A program made the translations under genes and the position numbers. DNA of 64,000 nucleotides from Nannocystis exedens. Lineage in GTDB: Bacteria; Myxococcota_A; Polyangia; Nannocystales; Nannocystaceae. A model generated the notes under the pieces. That model worked only from the letters and a program-made list of their open reading frames with translations, searched no databases and was not told the DNA's origin. The stretch covers positions 3,978,001 through 4,042,000 of the forward strand of contig NZ_NETK01000001.1 of NCBI RefSeq assembly GCF_002343915.1. The letters are read 5' to 3'. Positions 27,698 through 36,415 of this stretch are shown here, one piece after another; the stretch's first letter is position 1; each line of letters opens with the position of its first letter.

Positions 27698-29308
27698 TCA
27701 GCCCTCCTTCGCGGCGGCGGCTTCCGCCGGCTTGTCCGTGGCTGCGGGCTTCTTCGGCTTCGGCGCCGGCTTCTCGGCCCCGGCGGCGTCGGCCGGCTTG
27801 TCGGCGGCGGCGGGCTTCTTCTTGCCCGCGGCGTCGCCGGCCGCGTCGGGCTTGGCCTCGGCGGCGGGCTTCTTCGCGCCTGTCCCTTCGGGCTTGGCCG
27901 AAGCGCCAGGTCCTTTCGGACCTGTCCCGTCGGACTGCCCCGGCGGCGGCGCGGCCGGCTTGGTGAGGATCTCGGCGTGCGGCTTGACCAGCCACTGGTT
28001 GGCGACCTCGCGCACGCGCGCCGGCGTGACCGCGCGCAGCCGCTGGAGGTAAGTGTTGGCGTAGCCGGGGTCGCGGGCGTAGTGGTTGAAGTACTGCAGC
28101 CGCTCGACGCGGCCCATCACGTCCTCCAGGCCCCACACGAACGACGACTCGGTGCCGACGACCACGCGGCGCATCTCGGCGTCGCTGACCGGCTCGCGGA
28201 GGATCCGCTCGAGCTCGCGGCGGATCGTCAGCTCGGCCTTGACCGGGTCCTGGCCCGGCTTGAGGTCGACGACGACGTGGAACGTGCCGGAGTGGCCGGC
28301 GCCGCTCTGGTAGGCCGACACCGACTGCGCGCTCTTGTCCTCGAGCACCAGCGCCTTGTAGAGACGACCCCAGCCGGTCGAGCCGAGCACGTCGGCCAGG
28401 ACCTCGAGCTCGATGTCGCCGCCGCCGAGGCGGGGCGGGCTGTGCCAGGCGTAGTGGATGCGGTAGAGGCGGGCGAACGGGTCGTCGAGCTCGCGGCGGA
28501 CCGTCTGCGTCAGCTGCGGCGCGCCGACCTGCGGGTGGGCCGGCTGCGGCAGCTTCGGGAAGCTGCCGAACCACTTCTGGACCAGCGCCTTGGCCTGCTC
28601 CGGCTCGAAGTCGCCGGCGATCGTCAGGGTCGCGTTGCTCGGCACGTACCACTTGCGGAAGAAGCCCTGCACGTCGGCGACGCTGGCGGCCTCGAGGTCC
28701 TCGTGGCGGCCGATCGTCAGGTAGCGGTACGGGTGGCCTTCGGGGTACAGCGCCTCGGCGACGGCGAAGCGCTCGCGGCCGTAGGGCACGTTGTCGTAGC
28801 GCTGGCGCCGCTCGTTGCGGACCACGTCGCGCTGGTTGGCGAGGCTCTTCTCGTCGAGCAGGTCGAGCATGTAGCCCATGCGATCCGACTCGAGCCACAG
28901 CGCCGTCTCGAGCTGGTGGCTGGGCACCACCTCGAAGTAATTGGTGCGATCCGAATTGGTGGTACCGTTGATTCCGGTGCCGCCGATCTCCTGCAGGATC
29001 TTGAAGTGGACGTCGTTGCCGATGTGCTTCGCGCCCTGGAACATCATGTGTTCGAACAGGTGGGCAAAGCCGCTCTTGCCGGGCGTCTCGTCGCCGCTGC
29101 CGACGTGGTACCAGAGGTTCGTGACGACCAGCGGCGCGGCCGAGTCGCGGTGCAAGATCACCTCGAGGCCGTTGGGCAGGACGTAGCGTTCGTAGGGGAT
29201 GTCGACCCCTGGCGAGTCCGCGGCGGGCTTCGCGGGCGCCGCCTGGACGGGAGCCGCCGCCGCGCTCAGAAGCAGCGCGAGGGGCAAGAGCAGGTGCCGT
29301 GTGGCCAT
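27698..29308 (-). CDS. Active M16-family zinc metallopeptidase, secreted
   Basis: The 536-residue precursor has a signal peptide (HLLLPLALLLSAAAAPVQA) and the inverted zinc motif HLFEH at residues 83-87, with the downstream glutamate in VVRNERRQRYDN. The C-terminal half-domain is followed by a tail of about 75 residues rich in Ala, Lys and Pro. The ATG at 29308 is chosen over one 10 codons upstream because CGAGGAG lies 5 bp before it. With the downstream catalytically dead M16 lipoprotein it should form a two-subunit periplasmic or outer-membrane peptidase. The tail contains a GGTCC-N4-GGACC palindrome at 27909-27922. Confidence 0.9.
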   Translation of the reverse strand: MATRHLLLPLALLLSAAAAPVQAAPAKPAADSPGVDIPYERYVLPNGLEVILHRDSAAPLVVTNLWYHVGSGDETPGKSGFAHLFEHMMFQGAKHIGNDVHFKILQEIGGTGINGTTNSDRTNYFEVVPSHQLETALWLESDRMGYMLDLLDEKSLANQRDVVRNERRQRYDNVPYGRERFAVAEALYPEGHPYRYLTIGRHEDLEAASVADVQGFFRKWYVPSNATLTIAGDFEPEQAKALVQKWFGSFPKLPQPAHPQVGAPQLTQTVRRELDDPFARLYRIHYAWHSPPRLGGGDIELEVLADVLGSTGWGRLYKALVLEDKSAQSVSAYQSGAGHSGTFHVVVDLKPGQDPVKAELTIRRELERILREPVSDAEMRRVVVGTESSFVWGLEDVMGRVERLQYFNHYARDPGYANTYLQRLRAVTPARVREVANQWLVKPHAEILTKPAAPPPGQSDGTGPKGPGASAKPEGTGAKKPAAEAKPDAAGDAAGKKKPAAADKPADAAGAEKPAPKPKKPAATDKPAEAAAAKEG

Positions 29309-29554
29309 TGTTTCTCCTCGATAAGCCTTTTCGCGCATCGCCCCGCCGACCGCAAGAGCAAACGCGGCTCTCGGGCGCCGCGGCCGCGGCGACTTCTCTC
29401 GCGCCGCGGCCGCGAAACCGCCGCGCGGCCGCGTCGGCGCGGGCCCGAGTCGGCCGCCGCGAACGCGGCCCGGATGGCGCGCCTCGCCAATCGTACGTTG
29501 TTACGGCGGCGGGTCGGACTCGGGCGGCGGGTCCGTGCGTAGTGGCAAAAGACC

Positions 29555-30133
29555 ATGCGCCGTCGTTCCCTGCTCGCCGCCGCCTGCACCGCCCTCCTGC
29601 CCGCCCGCGTGCATGCGCGACCGCCCGAGGTCGACGTCGCGGCCAGCAACGCCGAGCTGCTGGCGCGCCTTCGCGCCCCCGGCGCCCCGCTGCGGGTCTG
29701 GCAGTGGATCGTCGTGCACCACACCGCGGCCGAGTGGGCCACGCTGGAGGGCATCGACCGCTACCACCGCAAGCGCTTCGGCGACCCGCTCGGGGCCGAG
29801 TACCACTTCGTGATCAACAACGGCAAGAAGCGCCCGGCGGGGCTCGTCGAGGCCGCGCGCTGGCGGTATCAGGAGCCGGCCGCGCACCTGTTCAAGCCCG
29901 AGAACGCCCCGGCCTCGATCGCTGTGTGCCTGATCGGCAACTTCGAGGAGCGGCCGCTGCCCGCGCCGATGCTCGACGCCCTCGTCGACCTCACCGCCGC
30001 GCTCATGCGCGAGTGCTCGATCCCCGCCGAGCGCGTCAGCACCCACCGCGTCGTCGACGACAAGCTCACCCAGTGCCCCGGCAAGCACTTCCCGCGGGCC
30101 GAGTACCTGCGCCGGATCGGCGCGGGGACATGA
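29555..30133 (+). CDS. N-acetylmuramoyl-L-alanine amidase (amidase_2/PGRP type)
   Basis: The 192-residue protein has a short N-terminal signal (SLLAAACTALLPARVHA) and a complete type-2 amidase fold. Zinc ligands can be placed at His55 or His56 (WIVVHHTAAEW), His164 (STHRVVDD) and Cys174 (TQCPGKHFP). The body resembles peptidoglycan-recognition-protein-like amidases (YHFVINNG, IAVCLIGNF). It should cleave the stem peptide from glycan in the periplasm or outside the cell; predatory or wall-remodelling roles are both plausible in myxobacteria. A P450 gene follows 55 bp downstream on the same strand. Confidence 0.9.
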   Translation: MRRRSLLAAACTALLPARVHARPPEVDVAASNAELLARLRAPGAPLRVWQWIVVHHTAAEWATLEGIDRYHRKRFGDPLGAEYHFVINNGKKRPAGLVEAARWRYQEPAAHLFKPENAPASIAVCLIGNFEERPLPAPMLDALVDLTAALMRECSIPAERVSTHRVVDDKLTQCPGKHFPRAEYLRRIGAGT

Positions 30134-30188
30134 CTCTTCGGACAGGTTCTCGGCGCCCCCGAATCGCCCCGTGTTATAGTCCCGGGCG

Positions 30189-31580
30189 ATGCTCGCGTCG
30201 CTCCGCACCGTCCTCGTTCGCGCCACCGATCGCGCCGCCATTCGTATGACCGGCGGGGCGCGGCGGCCCGGGGAGCCGCCGATCGTCCGCCCGCGCCTGC
30301 CCTTCGTCGGCCACGCGCTGGAGATCGGGCGCGACCTCACCGCCCTGCTGCGCGCGTGCCAGCGCGAGCACGGCGATGTCTTCACCCTGCTCGTGGCGGG
30401 CCAGCGGATGCACTTCATCTGCGACCCGCTGAGCTACCCGCAGGTGCTCAAGGCGCAGGACAACCTGACCTTCCACGAGATCGGCCAGGAGATCGGCACG
30501 CGCGCGTTCGGCTACCACTCGCCGCCGCCCGGCCCCGGCCTCGACGAGCTCGAGCGCTATTACCACGAGCACCTCAAGAACGCCGCGCTCGCGCCGCTGA
30601 CGGCCCGCATGGAGGAGCGCCTGCGCGTCGCCTTCGACCGCTTCACCGGCGACGACTGGCAGGAGCAGGGCCTGTTCGACTTCAGCGCCCGGGTGATCTT
30701 CGCCGCCGGCATGGAGACGCTGTACGGCGAGGGCATCGCCGACGACGCCGCGCTGCGCGACTTCCAGCGCACCGACCGGTGGTTCCCGCTGCTCGCGGCC
30801 GGCGTGCCGGCGAGGGCCTTCCCCGGGCTGCTCCGCGCGCGCGAGCGGCTGCTCGTCCGCGTCGACCCGATGCGCCCCGACGCCAGCGCCTTCATCCGCG
30901 CGCGCGACCTCCTGCTGGCGAAGATCACCACCCCGCGCAATCGCCAGCTCCTCCAGGCCGCGATCGTCTGGGCCTCGCAGGCCAACACCTTGCCGGCGGC
31001 CTTCTGGTCGCTGGCGCACCTGCTGCACGACCCGCCGGGCCGCGCCGCGATCGTCGCCGAGGTCGAGGAGCGCGGCTTCGGCGACCTCAAGCGCCTGCCG
31101 AAGCTGTTCAGCAGCGTCTGCGAGTCGCTGCGGCTGTGCAGCGAGTCGCTGACGATCCGCCTGGTCCACCGCGACTGCGAGCTCACCCTGGCCGAGGGCA
31201 AGACCATCGCCCTGCGAGCCGGCGACCGCGTCGCGCTGTGCCCCCAGCTGATGCACCGCGACCCGGAGATCTTCCCCGACCCCGAGCGCTTCCACTTCGA
31301 CCGCTTCCTGTCCGAGGGCGGCGGCCCGCGGCAGTTCCGCAAACGCGGCCAGCGCGTGCCGATCCCGCTGATGCCCTACGGCGGCGGCGTCAGCATGTGC
31401 CCCGGCCGCTTCCTCGCCAACAACGAGGTCATGCTGTTCGCCGGCCTCGCGCTGACGCGCCTCGACATCGAGCTGCTCGAACCCGGCCTGCCGCCGCTCG
31501 ACAAGACCCGCGCCGGCCTCGGCGTGCTGTCGCCGACCCGCGACCTGCGCTGCCGGATCCGCCGCAAGCCGCGGGCCTGA
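30189..31580 (+). CDS. Cytochrome P450 resembling animal CYP7/CYP8 (sterol 7-alpha-hydroxylase type)
   Basis: The 463-residue P450 has ExxR at 312-315 and a haem loop PYGGGVSMCPGR with Cys404. The I-helix reads WASQANTLPAAFWSL (261-275), lacking the usual acid/Thr pair. From memory this is almost the CYP7A1 sequence WASQANTIPATFWSL. Other matches are CPQLMHRDPEIFPDP (351-365) and PLDKTRAGLGVL (436-447), both close to CYP7A1, and the N-terminal LPFVGHALEIG and HFICDPLSYPQVL. There is no obvious membrane anchor. The ASQAN I-helix is a feature of the CYP7/CYP8 clan, which hydroxylates steroids or isomerises prostaglandin endoperoxides. Some Nannocystis-group myxobacteria make sterols, so a sterol substrate is possible but unproven. 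Confidence 0.85.
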   Translation: MLASLRTVLVRATDRAAIRMTGGARRPGEPPIVRPRLPFVGHALEIGRDLTALLRACQREHGDVFTLLVAGQRMHFICDPLSYPQVLKAQDNLTFHEIGQEIGTRAFGYHSPPPGPGLDELERYYHEHLKNAALAPLTARMEERLRVAFDRFTGDDWQEQGLFDFSARVIFAAGMETLYGEGIADDAALRDFQRTDRWFPLLAAGVPARAFPGLLRARERLLVRVDPMRPDASAFIRARDLLLAKITTPRNRQLLQAAIVWASQANTLPAAFWSLAHLLHDPPGRAAIVAEVEERGFGDLKRLPKLFSSVCESLRLCSESLTIRLVHRDCELTLAEGKTIALRAGDRVALCPQLMHRDPEIFPDPERFHFDRFLSEGGGPRQFRKRGQRVPIPLMPYGGGVSMCPGRFLANNEVMLFAGLALTRLDIELLEPGLPPLDKTRAGLGVLSPTRDLRCRIRRKPRA

Positions 31581-31678
31581 CGCCGAACCGCCGAGCTGTC
31601 CTTTCGAACCTATCTCCGAATCGCGGGACCAGCAGGGCCGGCGGCCTGGCCCATGGGTCATGTACGATGATTCGCGGC

Positions 31679-32266
31679 TCACGAGGCCGGCGCGGCGAGC
31701 GCGGCCTGCGGCGGCGGCGTCGACTCGACGCGCGCGACCTGGGCGCAGTTGAGCTCGCAGGTGGCCTGGTCGGTCGCGCGGACGCCCTTGTCGGTGTGGC
31801 AGAGCTTGACGCACGACGCGAGCTTGGTGAGCACCTCGGTCGGCGGCGAGAAATCCGCCTGGGCCGCCATGGACTGGCACGAGTTGGCGCAGGACTCGCT
31901 GTCCTGGCTGCTGTTGCAGCGGCCGAGGCACGAGGTGATGCGGGCGATCGCGTCGTTCTCGGTCGCCTCGGCCGTGCCGCGGGCCTCGGCGCCGTACGCG
32001 GTGTCACAGTTGAGCCGGCAGGTCTTGCGGTCGGTCGGCGCCTGGATATCGTCGCACGAGGTCAGACAGTCCGACAAACTGGCGAAGGTGCCGACGCCGC
32101 TGGCCGAACCGACCGCCGCAGCGGTCTTCGGCGCGACCTCGACGGGCGCGGTGTGCTGGCGCTCCTTGGCCGCCGTGACGACGGCGATCTCCTTCTTGAG
32201 GATCTCTTGCTGGTCGCAGCCGACGGCGAGCGCGAGGACGAAGAGGACTTTGGTGGCGTGATTCAT
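31679..32266 (-). CDS. Lipoprotein with three twin-CX3C modules
   Basis: The 195-residue precursor has lipobox LALAVGC (Cys17). The body holds three similar modules, each with a pair of CX3C motifs: C67/C71 with C83/C87, C113/C117 with C126/C130, and C152/C156 with C170/C174. The spacers are 11, 8 and 13 residues. Twin CX3C is the pattern of disulfide-locked helical hairpins such as the small Tim proteins of mitochondria. I do not recognise a bacterial family. It should sit in the periplasm or outer membrane, and all 12 module cysteines can be paired within modules. It is convergent with the CYP7-like P450. Confidence 0.8.
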   Translation of the reverse strand: MNHATKVLFVLALAVGCDQQEILKKEIAVVTAAKERQHTAPVEVAPKTAAAVGSASGVGTFASLSDCLTSCDDIQAPTDRKTCRLNCDTAYGAEARGTAEATENDAIARITSCLGRCNSSQDSESCANSCQSMAAQADFSPPTEVLTKLASCVKLCHTDKGVRATDQATCELNCAQVARVESTPPPQAALAAPAS

Positions 32267-32729
32267 GACGTCCGTTCCTTTCGAAGCCGTCCATCGACGG
32301 GGGTGCTGAAACCCTGTGCGAGGCGGCCCGGGTCGACCCGTAGGGGCCCGCAGCCCCGCGGCCGGCGAGGAATCGCGCGTCCCGGAATGATCACACCAGG
32401 GGCGCCGCGCAATTTGCGCTCACGGCGAAAGTCTCACGATCCCGCGAATGGCGGCAGATCGTGCGCCTGGCCGTTTTGCGGCCGAGTCCGCCGCCGAATG
32501 GCGCCGCAGCTCGCACATGTCTCACAGCACATGCCCTTTCCACCATGTAATCAATGACGCCGGGCCTCCCTCGATTCGCGCCAGCGACCTGGGCCGCGCC
32601 GCGGTCCGATCGCGGGCGGATCCACCCCCCGCTGCATTCCAGGAGAGCGACGTTCTTCGCGCCCGGCTCGGCACACGCGGACCTGGGCGCCGGCTTGACG
32701 GGCCGGAGCGCCGCCGGGACCATGGGCCC
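32267..32729. other. 463-bp divergent intergenic region
   Basis: Separates the twin-CX3C lipoprotein (minus) from the DUF4215 lipoprotein (plus). It holds a 6-1-6 inverted repeat GCGCAA-T-TTGCGC (32407-32419) that could be an operator. The plus-strand frame is open from 32448, but its residues are basic and not protein-like, so I leave this part non-coding. Confidence 0.4.
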
Positions 32730-33920
32730 ATGGTTCGAGCGATCGTCGGGGCCTTCGCGGTGCTGGGGGTCGGGGGATGCAGCGGCGGCGAGCCGCTCGA
32801 CGGCGGGAACACCAACCCGTTCACGACCGCGCCCCCGACCGCGCCGACGGGGACCACGGACGAGAACACCGGCACCGGCGCGCCGACGACCGGGGACCCA
32901 TTGACCTCGACCAGCGAGGGCGGCAGCGACAGCGACGCGACCACGAGCACCACCGACGCGACCACCGACGCCACCGCCACCGCCACCGCCACCGCTACCG
33001 CCACCGCGACGATGGGCACCACCGGCGAGCCGGACCCGGTGTGCGGCAACGGCATCATCGAGACCGGCGAGGCCTGCGACGACGGCAACCAGGTCGACAC
33101 CGACGCCTGTCGCAACAGCTGCGTCGCCGCGGCCTGCGGCGACGGCGTGGTCCAGATGGGCGCCGAGGCCTGCGACGACGGCAACCAGGTCGACGACGAC
33201 GCCTGCAGCAACGCGTGCAAGGCGGGCGCCTGCGGCGACGGCACGGTCCAGATGGGCGAGGCCTGCGACGACGGCAACGTCGTCAACGAGGACGCCTGCC
33301 TCAACACCTGCGCCGTCGCCACGTGCGGCGACAGCGTCGTCCAGGCCGGCCTCGAGGGGTGCGACGGCGGCGGCGAGACCCCGCAGTGCAACGGCGACTG
33401 CACCGCGGCCGCCTGCGGCGACGGCAAGGTCAACGCCGCCGCCGGCGAGCAGTGCGACGCCGGCGGACAGACCGCCCAGTGCGACGACGACTGCACCACC
33501 GCCGCCTGCGGCGACGGCAAGATCAACCCCGCCGCCGGCGAGGACTGCGACGACGGCAACGTCAACGCCAACGACGGCTGCTCACCCGCGTGCAAGATCG
33601 AGGTGTTCGCCCAGAAGTGCCAGCAGGGCAACGACCCCGGCACCGGCGCCCCGTGGGTCGTGTGCGACGCCAACGCCAACTGGGCCTGGATCTCCGCCAA
33701 CAATCAGGGCAGCTTCCATCACGAGCTCATCTGCCAGAACCTCGGCTACGCCGGCGTCGGCCAGATCGGCGGCACCTGCGGCAACGTGTGCGGCTACTGC
33801 GAGGGCGGCACCAGCTGTCAGGCCAACGGTCAGCAGGTGTTCGACGGCGGCGGCGCCTGCGGCCAGGACGGCCTCGGCCCGCTGCTCTGCGTCACGGTCC
33901 ACTGGACGTGCGTGAAGTAG
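32730..33920 (+). CDS. Lipoprotein with DUF4215-type Cys-rich repeats
   Basis: Starting at the ATG at 32730 the 396-residue precursor has lipobox VLGVGGC (Cys17), a Thr-rich stalk of about 80 residues with an Ala-Thr dipeptide run, then six repeats of the myxobacterial CGDG-x(n)-G-E-x-CDDGN type (residues about 105-295). The last one ends DDGNVNANDGCSPACK. A C-terminal Cys-rich domain of about 100 residues follows. DUF4215 repeats are common in secreted myxobacterial proteins and are thought to be disulfide-stabilised spacers or binding modules. The gene end overlaps the convergent flavoprotein gene by 29 bp. Confidence 0.82.
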   Translation: MVRAIVGAFAVLGVGGCSGGEPLDGGNTNPFTTAPPTAPTGTTDENTGTGAPTTGDPLTSTSEGGSDSDATTSTTDATTDATATATATATATATMGTTGEPDPVCGNGIIETGEACDDGNQVDTDACRNSCVAAACGDGVVQMGAEACDDGNQVDDDACSNACKAGACGDGTVQMGEACDDGNVVNEDACLNTCAVATCGDSVVQAGLEGCDGGGETPQCNGDCTAAACGDGKVNAAAGEQCDAGGQTAQCDDDCTTAACGDGKINPAAGEDCDDGNVNANDGCSPACKIEVFAQKCQQGNDPGTGAPWVVCDANANWAWISANNQGSFHHELICQNLGYAGVGQIGGTCGNVCGYCEGGTSCQANGQQVFDGGGACGQDGLGPLLCVTVHWTCVK

Positions 33921-35349
33921 CGTCCGCGCCCGCCCTGTTCGCACCTGTCTTTGCGGACATCTGGGTGCGCAGGTCGAGCAGCGCCGAGCGCAGGCCCTCC
34001 TCGACCACCGGGTGGTAGAACGGCAGCCGCAGCACCTGGTCGACCGTCAGCCCGCTCTGGATCGCCCACGCCAGAAGGTGCGCCAGGTGCTCGCCGGCCG
34101 GCGCCACCAGCTCGGCGCCGAGCAGCGCGCCCGTGGCGTCCGAGCCGTACACGCGCAGGAGCCCGTGGTTCTTGGCCATCACCCGCGCGCGGCCCTGGTC
34201 GCCGAAGTCGACCTGGCCGATCGAGCAGGTCGAGAGGTCGAGCGCGTCGAACCGGCGGCCGACGAACGCCACCTGCGGGTCGGTGAACACGATCGACAGC
34301 GGCGCGCGGCGCTCGCCCGGCAGCACCTCCGGGAAGGTCGCCGCGTTGCGCCCGGCGATCTGACCGTCGTCGATCGCCTCGTGCAGCAGCGGCCGCAGCC
34401 CGGCCGCGTCGCCGGCGAGGAACACCGGTGCCTCGCCGCACTGCAGCGTGGCCTTGTCGAACTCGCGCGGCCGGCCCTTGTCGTCGAGCTCGACCCCCGC
34501 GCGCCCCAGCTCGAGCCCGTCGAGCCGCGGCGCGCGGCCGGTCGCCGCCAGCACCAGAGGCCATGTCCCTTCGGACACCTCGCCGTCCTCGCCGCGGAAC
34601 CGGACCCACAGCCCGTCGGCCCGCTCCTCGGCCGCCTCGAGGTTCGAGCGCGTGTGCAGCGTCATCTCGCGCGCCAGCGCCGACTTGGCCGACGCCAGCA
34701 CCGCGGGGTCGCGGATCCCCGCGACCTTGCCGTCGGCGCACAGCACCGTCACGCGCGCGCCCAGGCGGGCCAGCGCCTGCCCGAGCTCGACCCCGATCGG
34801 CCCCGCGCCGACCACCAGCAGGCGCTCGGGGATCGCCTCGAGCTCGAACACCCGGTCCGAGTCGATCACCCACGGCGACTCGAGCCGCGCCAGGATCGGC
34901 GGCAATCGCACCGCCGAGCCGACCGCCACCACCACGGCCCGGCGCGCCGTCACCCGCAGGTCGTCGCCGACCGCGAGCACGTTCGGCGCGACGAAGCGAG
35001 CTCGACCGTCGATGAGGAGCCCGCGCTCGCGCAGCGCCTTCGCGTCCCGCAGCTGAAAGCCGACGAAGCGGTCGCGCTCGCGGCGGACGCGGCCCATCAC
35101 CTCGCCGGGGACCACGCGCGGCTCGCCGGCGTGGACCCCGAAGATCTTCGCCTCGCGGACCGCGTGCGCCGCCTCCGCGGCCGCGATCAGCAGCTTCGAG
35201 GGCATGCAGCCGACGCGCGCGCAGGTGGTGCCGAGGGGCCCCGGATCGATCGCCACCGCGTGCGCCCCGGCCTTCTCCGCCGCCCGCCGGGCGTTGAGCC
35301 CCGCCGTCCCCGCGCCGATCACCGCGACATCGACCGTCTGCTCGCGCAT
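33892..35349 (-). CDS. Dihydrolipoyl dehydrogenase-like flavoprotein disulfide reductase
   Basis: The 485-residue class I pyridine nucleotide-disulfide oxidoreductase has an FAD motif GAGTAGLNA (12-20), the redox pair in CARVGC (Cys43/Cys48), an NAD(P)-binding GAGPIGVELG and the second FAD motif VFLAGDAAG. The C-terminal dimerisation domain reads FYHPVVEEGLR, with the His and Glu of the active-site base. It matches the Lpd-like group that lacks a neighbouring 2-oxoacid dehydrogenase; none is present here. I start at 35349 because the sequence upstream is basic filler. The last 29 bp overlap the convergent lipoprotein gene, and the C-terminal tail is extended through a TGTCT-N4-GGACA element. 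Confidence 0.85.
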   Translation of the reverse strand: MREQTVDVAVIGAGTAGLNARRAAEKAGAHAVAIDPGPLGTTCARVGCMPSKLLIAAAEAAHAVREAKIFGVHAGEPRVVPGEVMGRVRRERDRFVGFQLRDAKALRERGLLIDGRARFVAPNVLAVGDDLRVTARRAVVVAVGSAVRLPPILARLESPWVIDSDRVFELEAIPERLLVVGAGPIGVELGQALARLGARVTVLCADGKVAGIRDPAVLASAKSALAREMTLHTRSNLEAAEERADGLWVRFRGEDGEVSEGTWPLVLAATGRAPRLDGLELGRAGVELDDKGRPREFDKATLQCGEAPVFLAGDAAGLRPLLHEAIDDGQIAGRNAATFPEVLPGERRAPLSIVFTDPQVAFVGRRFDALDLSTCSIGQVDFGDQGRARVMAKNHGLLRVYGSDATGALLGAELVAPAGEHLAHLLAWAIQSGLTVDQVLRLPFYHPVVEEGLRSALLDLRTQMSAKTGANRAGADATSRTSSGP

Positions 35350-35408
35350 GCGGGAACTATAGCCAAGTCTCGCCCCGCGGCGCGCCCTGTGCGGATCCGC
35401 GCCCCGCC

Positions 35409-36215
35409 TCAACCCGCGGACACCCTGCGAGCGGCGCTGCGCCTGACCTTTTCGACCTGCGTCTTCGGACCTGTCTCTTGCAGCAGGTCACTGAGCGGGC
35501 ACACGCCGAGCGCGGCGAGGTCGGCCGCGGCGGCGTCGGCCCACCCGCTGTTGGCGAGCGGAGACGCCGGGCTCGGGTGGAGGATCTTGCCGATCTTCGA
35601 CCGCGCGCCGACGACCTTCTGCGCCCGCTTCTCGGCCCACGCGCCGATGCCGATCACCCACGCAGGCTCGAGCAGCTCGACCAGGCGCAGCAGGTGGCGG
35701 TCGCACGCGGCCTCGAGCGGGGCGCGCTGGTCGGCGGGCAGCTTGTCGGGCGTGAAGTTCTTGCCGCTGGCCTCGATGAAGGTGAGCGGGCAGTAGTTGG
35801 CGACGTAGTGGCGGTTGAAGAACCGCTCGGCGGTGCCCCAGCGCTGGGCCACCGCGCCCCACAGGCGCGAGCCGCTGACCTCGGCGCGCGTACACGCGAA
35901 CCCTTGCACCGGCCGGTCCGGGTGCTCGTGCTGCGGGCGCGACACCGGCGCCTCGATCTTCAAGAAATCGCGCACCGCCTTGACCTCGCCGAACGGCACC
36001 CCCGTCTGCGTCATCCCGAACGGCCCCGGGTTCATGCCGAGGAACACCACGTCCTTGCGGCCGCGCCCGTAGGCGGCGATGTACGCGGCGTGAGCCGCCC
36101 ACGCGTAGTCGAGCGGGTGATACACGTGCGTGATCGGCTCGGAGAACGAGAGGCTGCGCACCTCGTCCGCGAGACGGCTGGCTGCAGCCTGCAGCTCGGC
36201 GGCGATCGTCGTCAT
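35409..36215 (-). CDS. SMUG1-type single-strand-selective uracil-DNA glycosylase
   Basis: The 268-residue protein has the diagnostic SMUG1 motif GMNPGPFGMTQTGVPFGEV (60-78), whose first Asn polarises the catalytic water, and the second active-site loop HPSPASPLANSGW (213-225). SEVSGSRLWG-type and YCPLTFIEASGKNFTP segments also match SMUG1. It removes uracil and oxidised pyrimidines from DNA. The residues after ALGVCPLSDLL (about 245-268) have no counterpart in animal SMUG1 and are encoded by DNA rich in TTCGGACCTGTC-type motifs, so the tail seems to be a repeat-derived extension. The ATG at 36215 follows directly on basic non-coding-looking sequence. Confidence 0.9.
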   Translation of the reverse strand: MTTIAAELQAAASRLADEVRSLSFSEPITHVYHPLDYAWAAHAAYIAAYGRGRKDVVFLGMNPGPFGMTQTGVPFGEVKAVRDFLKIEAPVSRPQHEHPDRPVQGFACTRAEVSGSRLWGAVAQRWGTAERFFNRHYVANYCPLTFIEASGKNFTPDKLPADQRAPLEAACDRHLLRLVELLEPAWVIGIGAWAEKRAQKVVGARSKIGKILHPSPASPLANSGWADAAAADLAALGVCPLSDLLQETGPKTQVEKVRRSAARRVSAG

Positions 36216-36415
36216 GACGGGCCCGCCATACGCCGAAACGCCGGTCCGCAGCAAGGCCGGCGCATTCGCCGTTTTTGTATGCCCGCTCGCAAGAGTTTCA
36301 CTGCGGCGAGCCTCGCGCGAATCGCCGGCGTGAATCACTCCGCGCCTCGTCGTCGCTGACGGCGCCGCTGCATCCTCGCCTCGACCGTTTTGCGACGCGT
36401 CGACGCCGACGGCCT

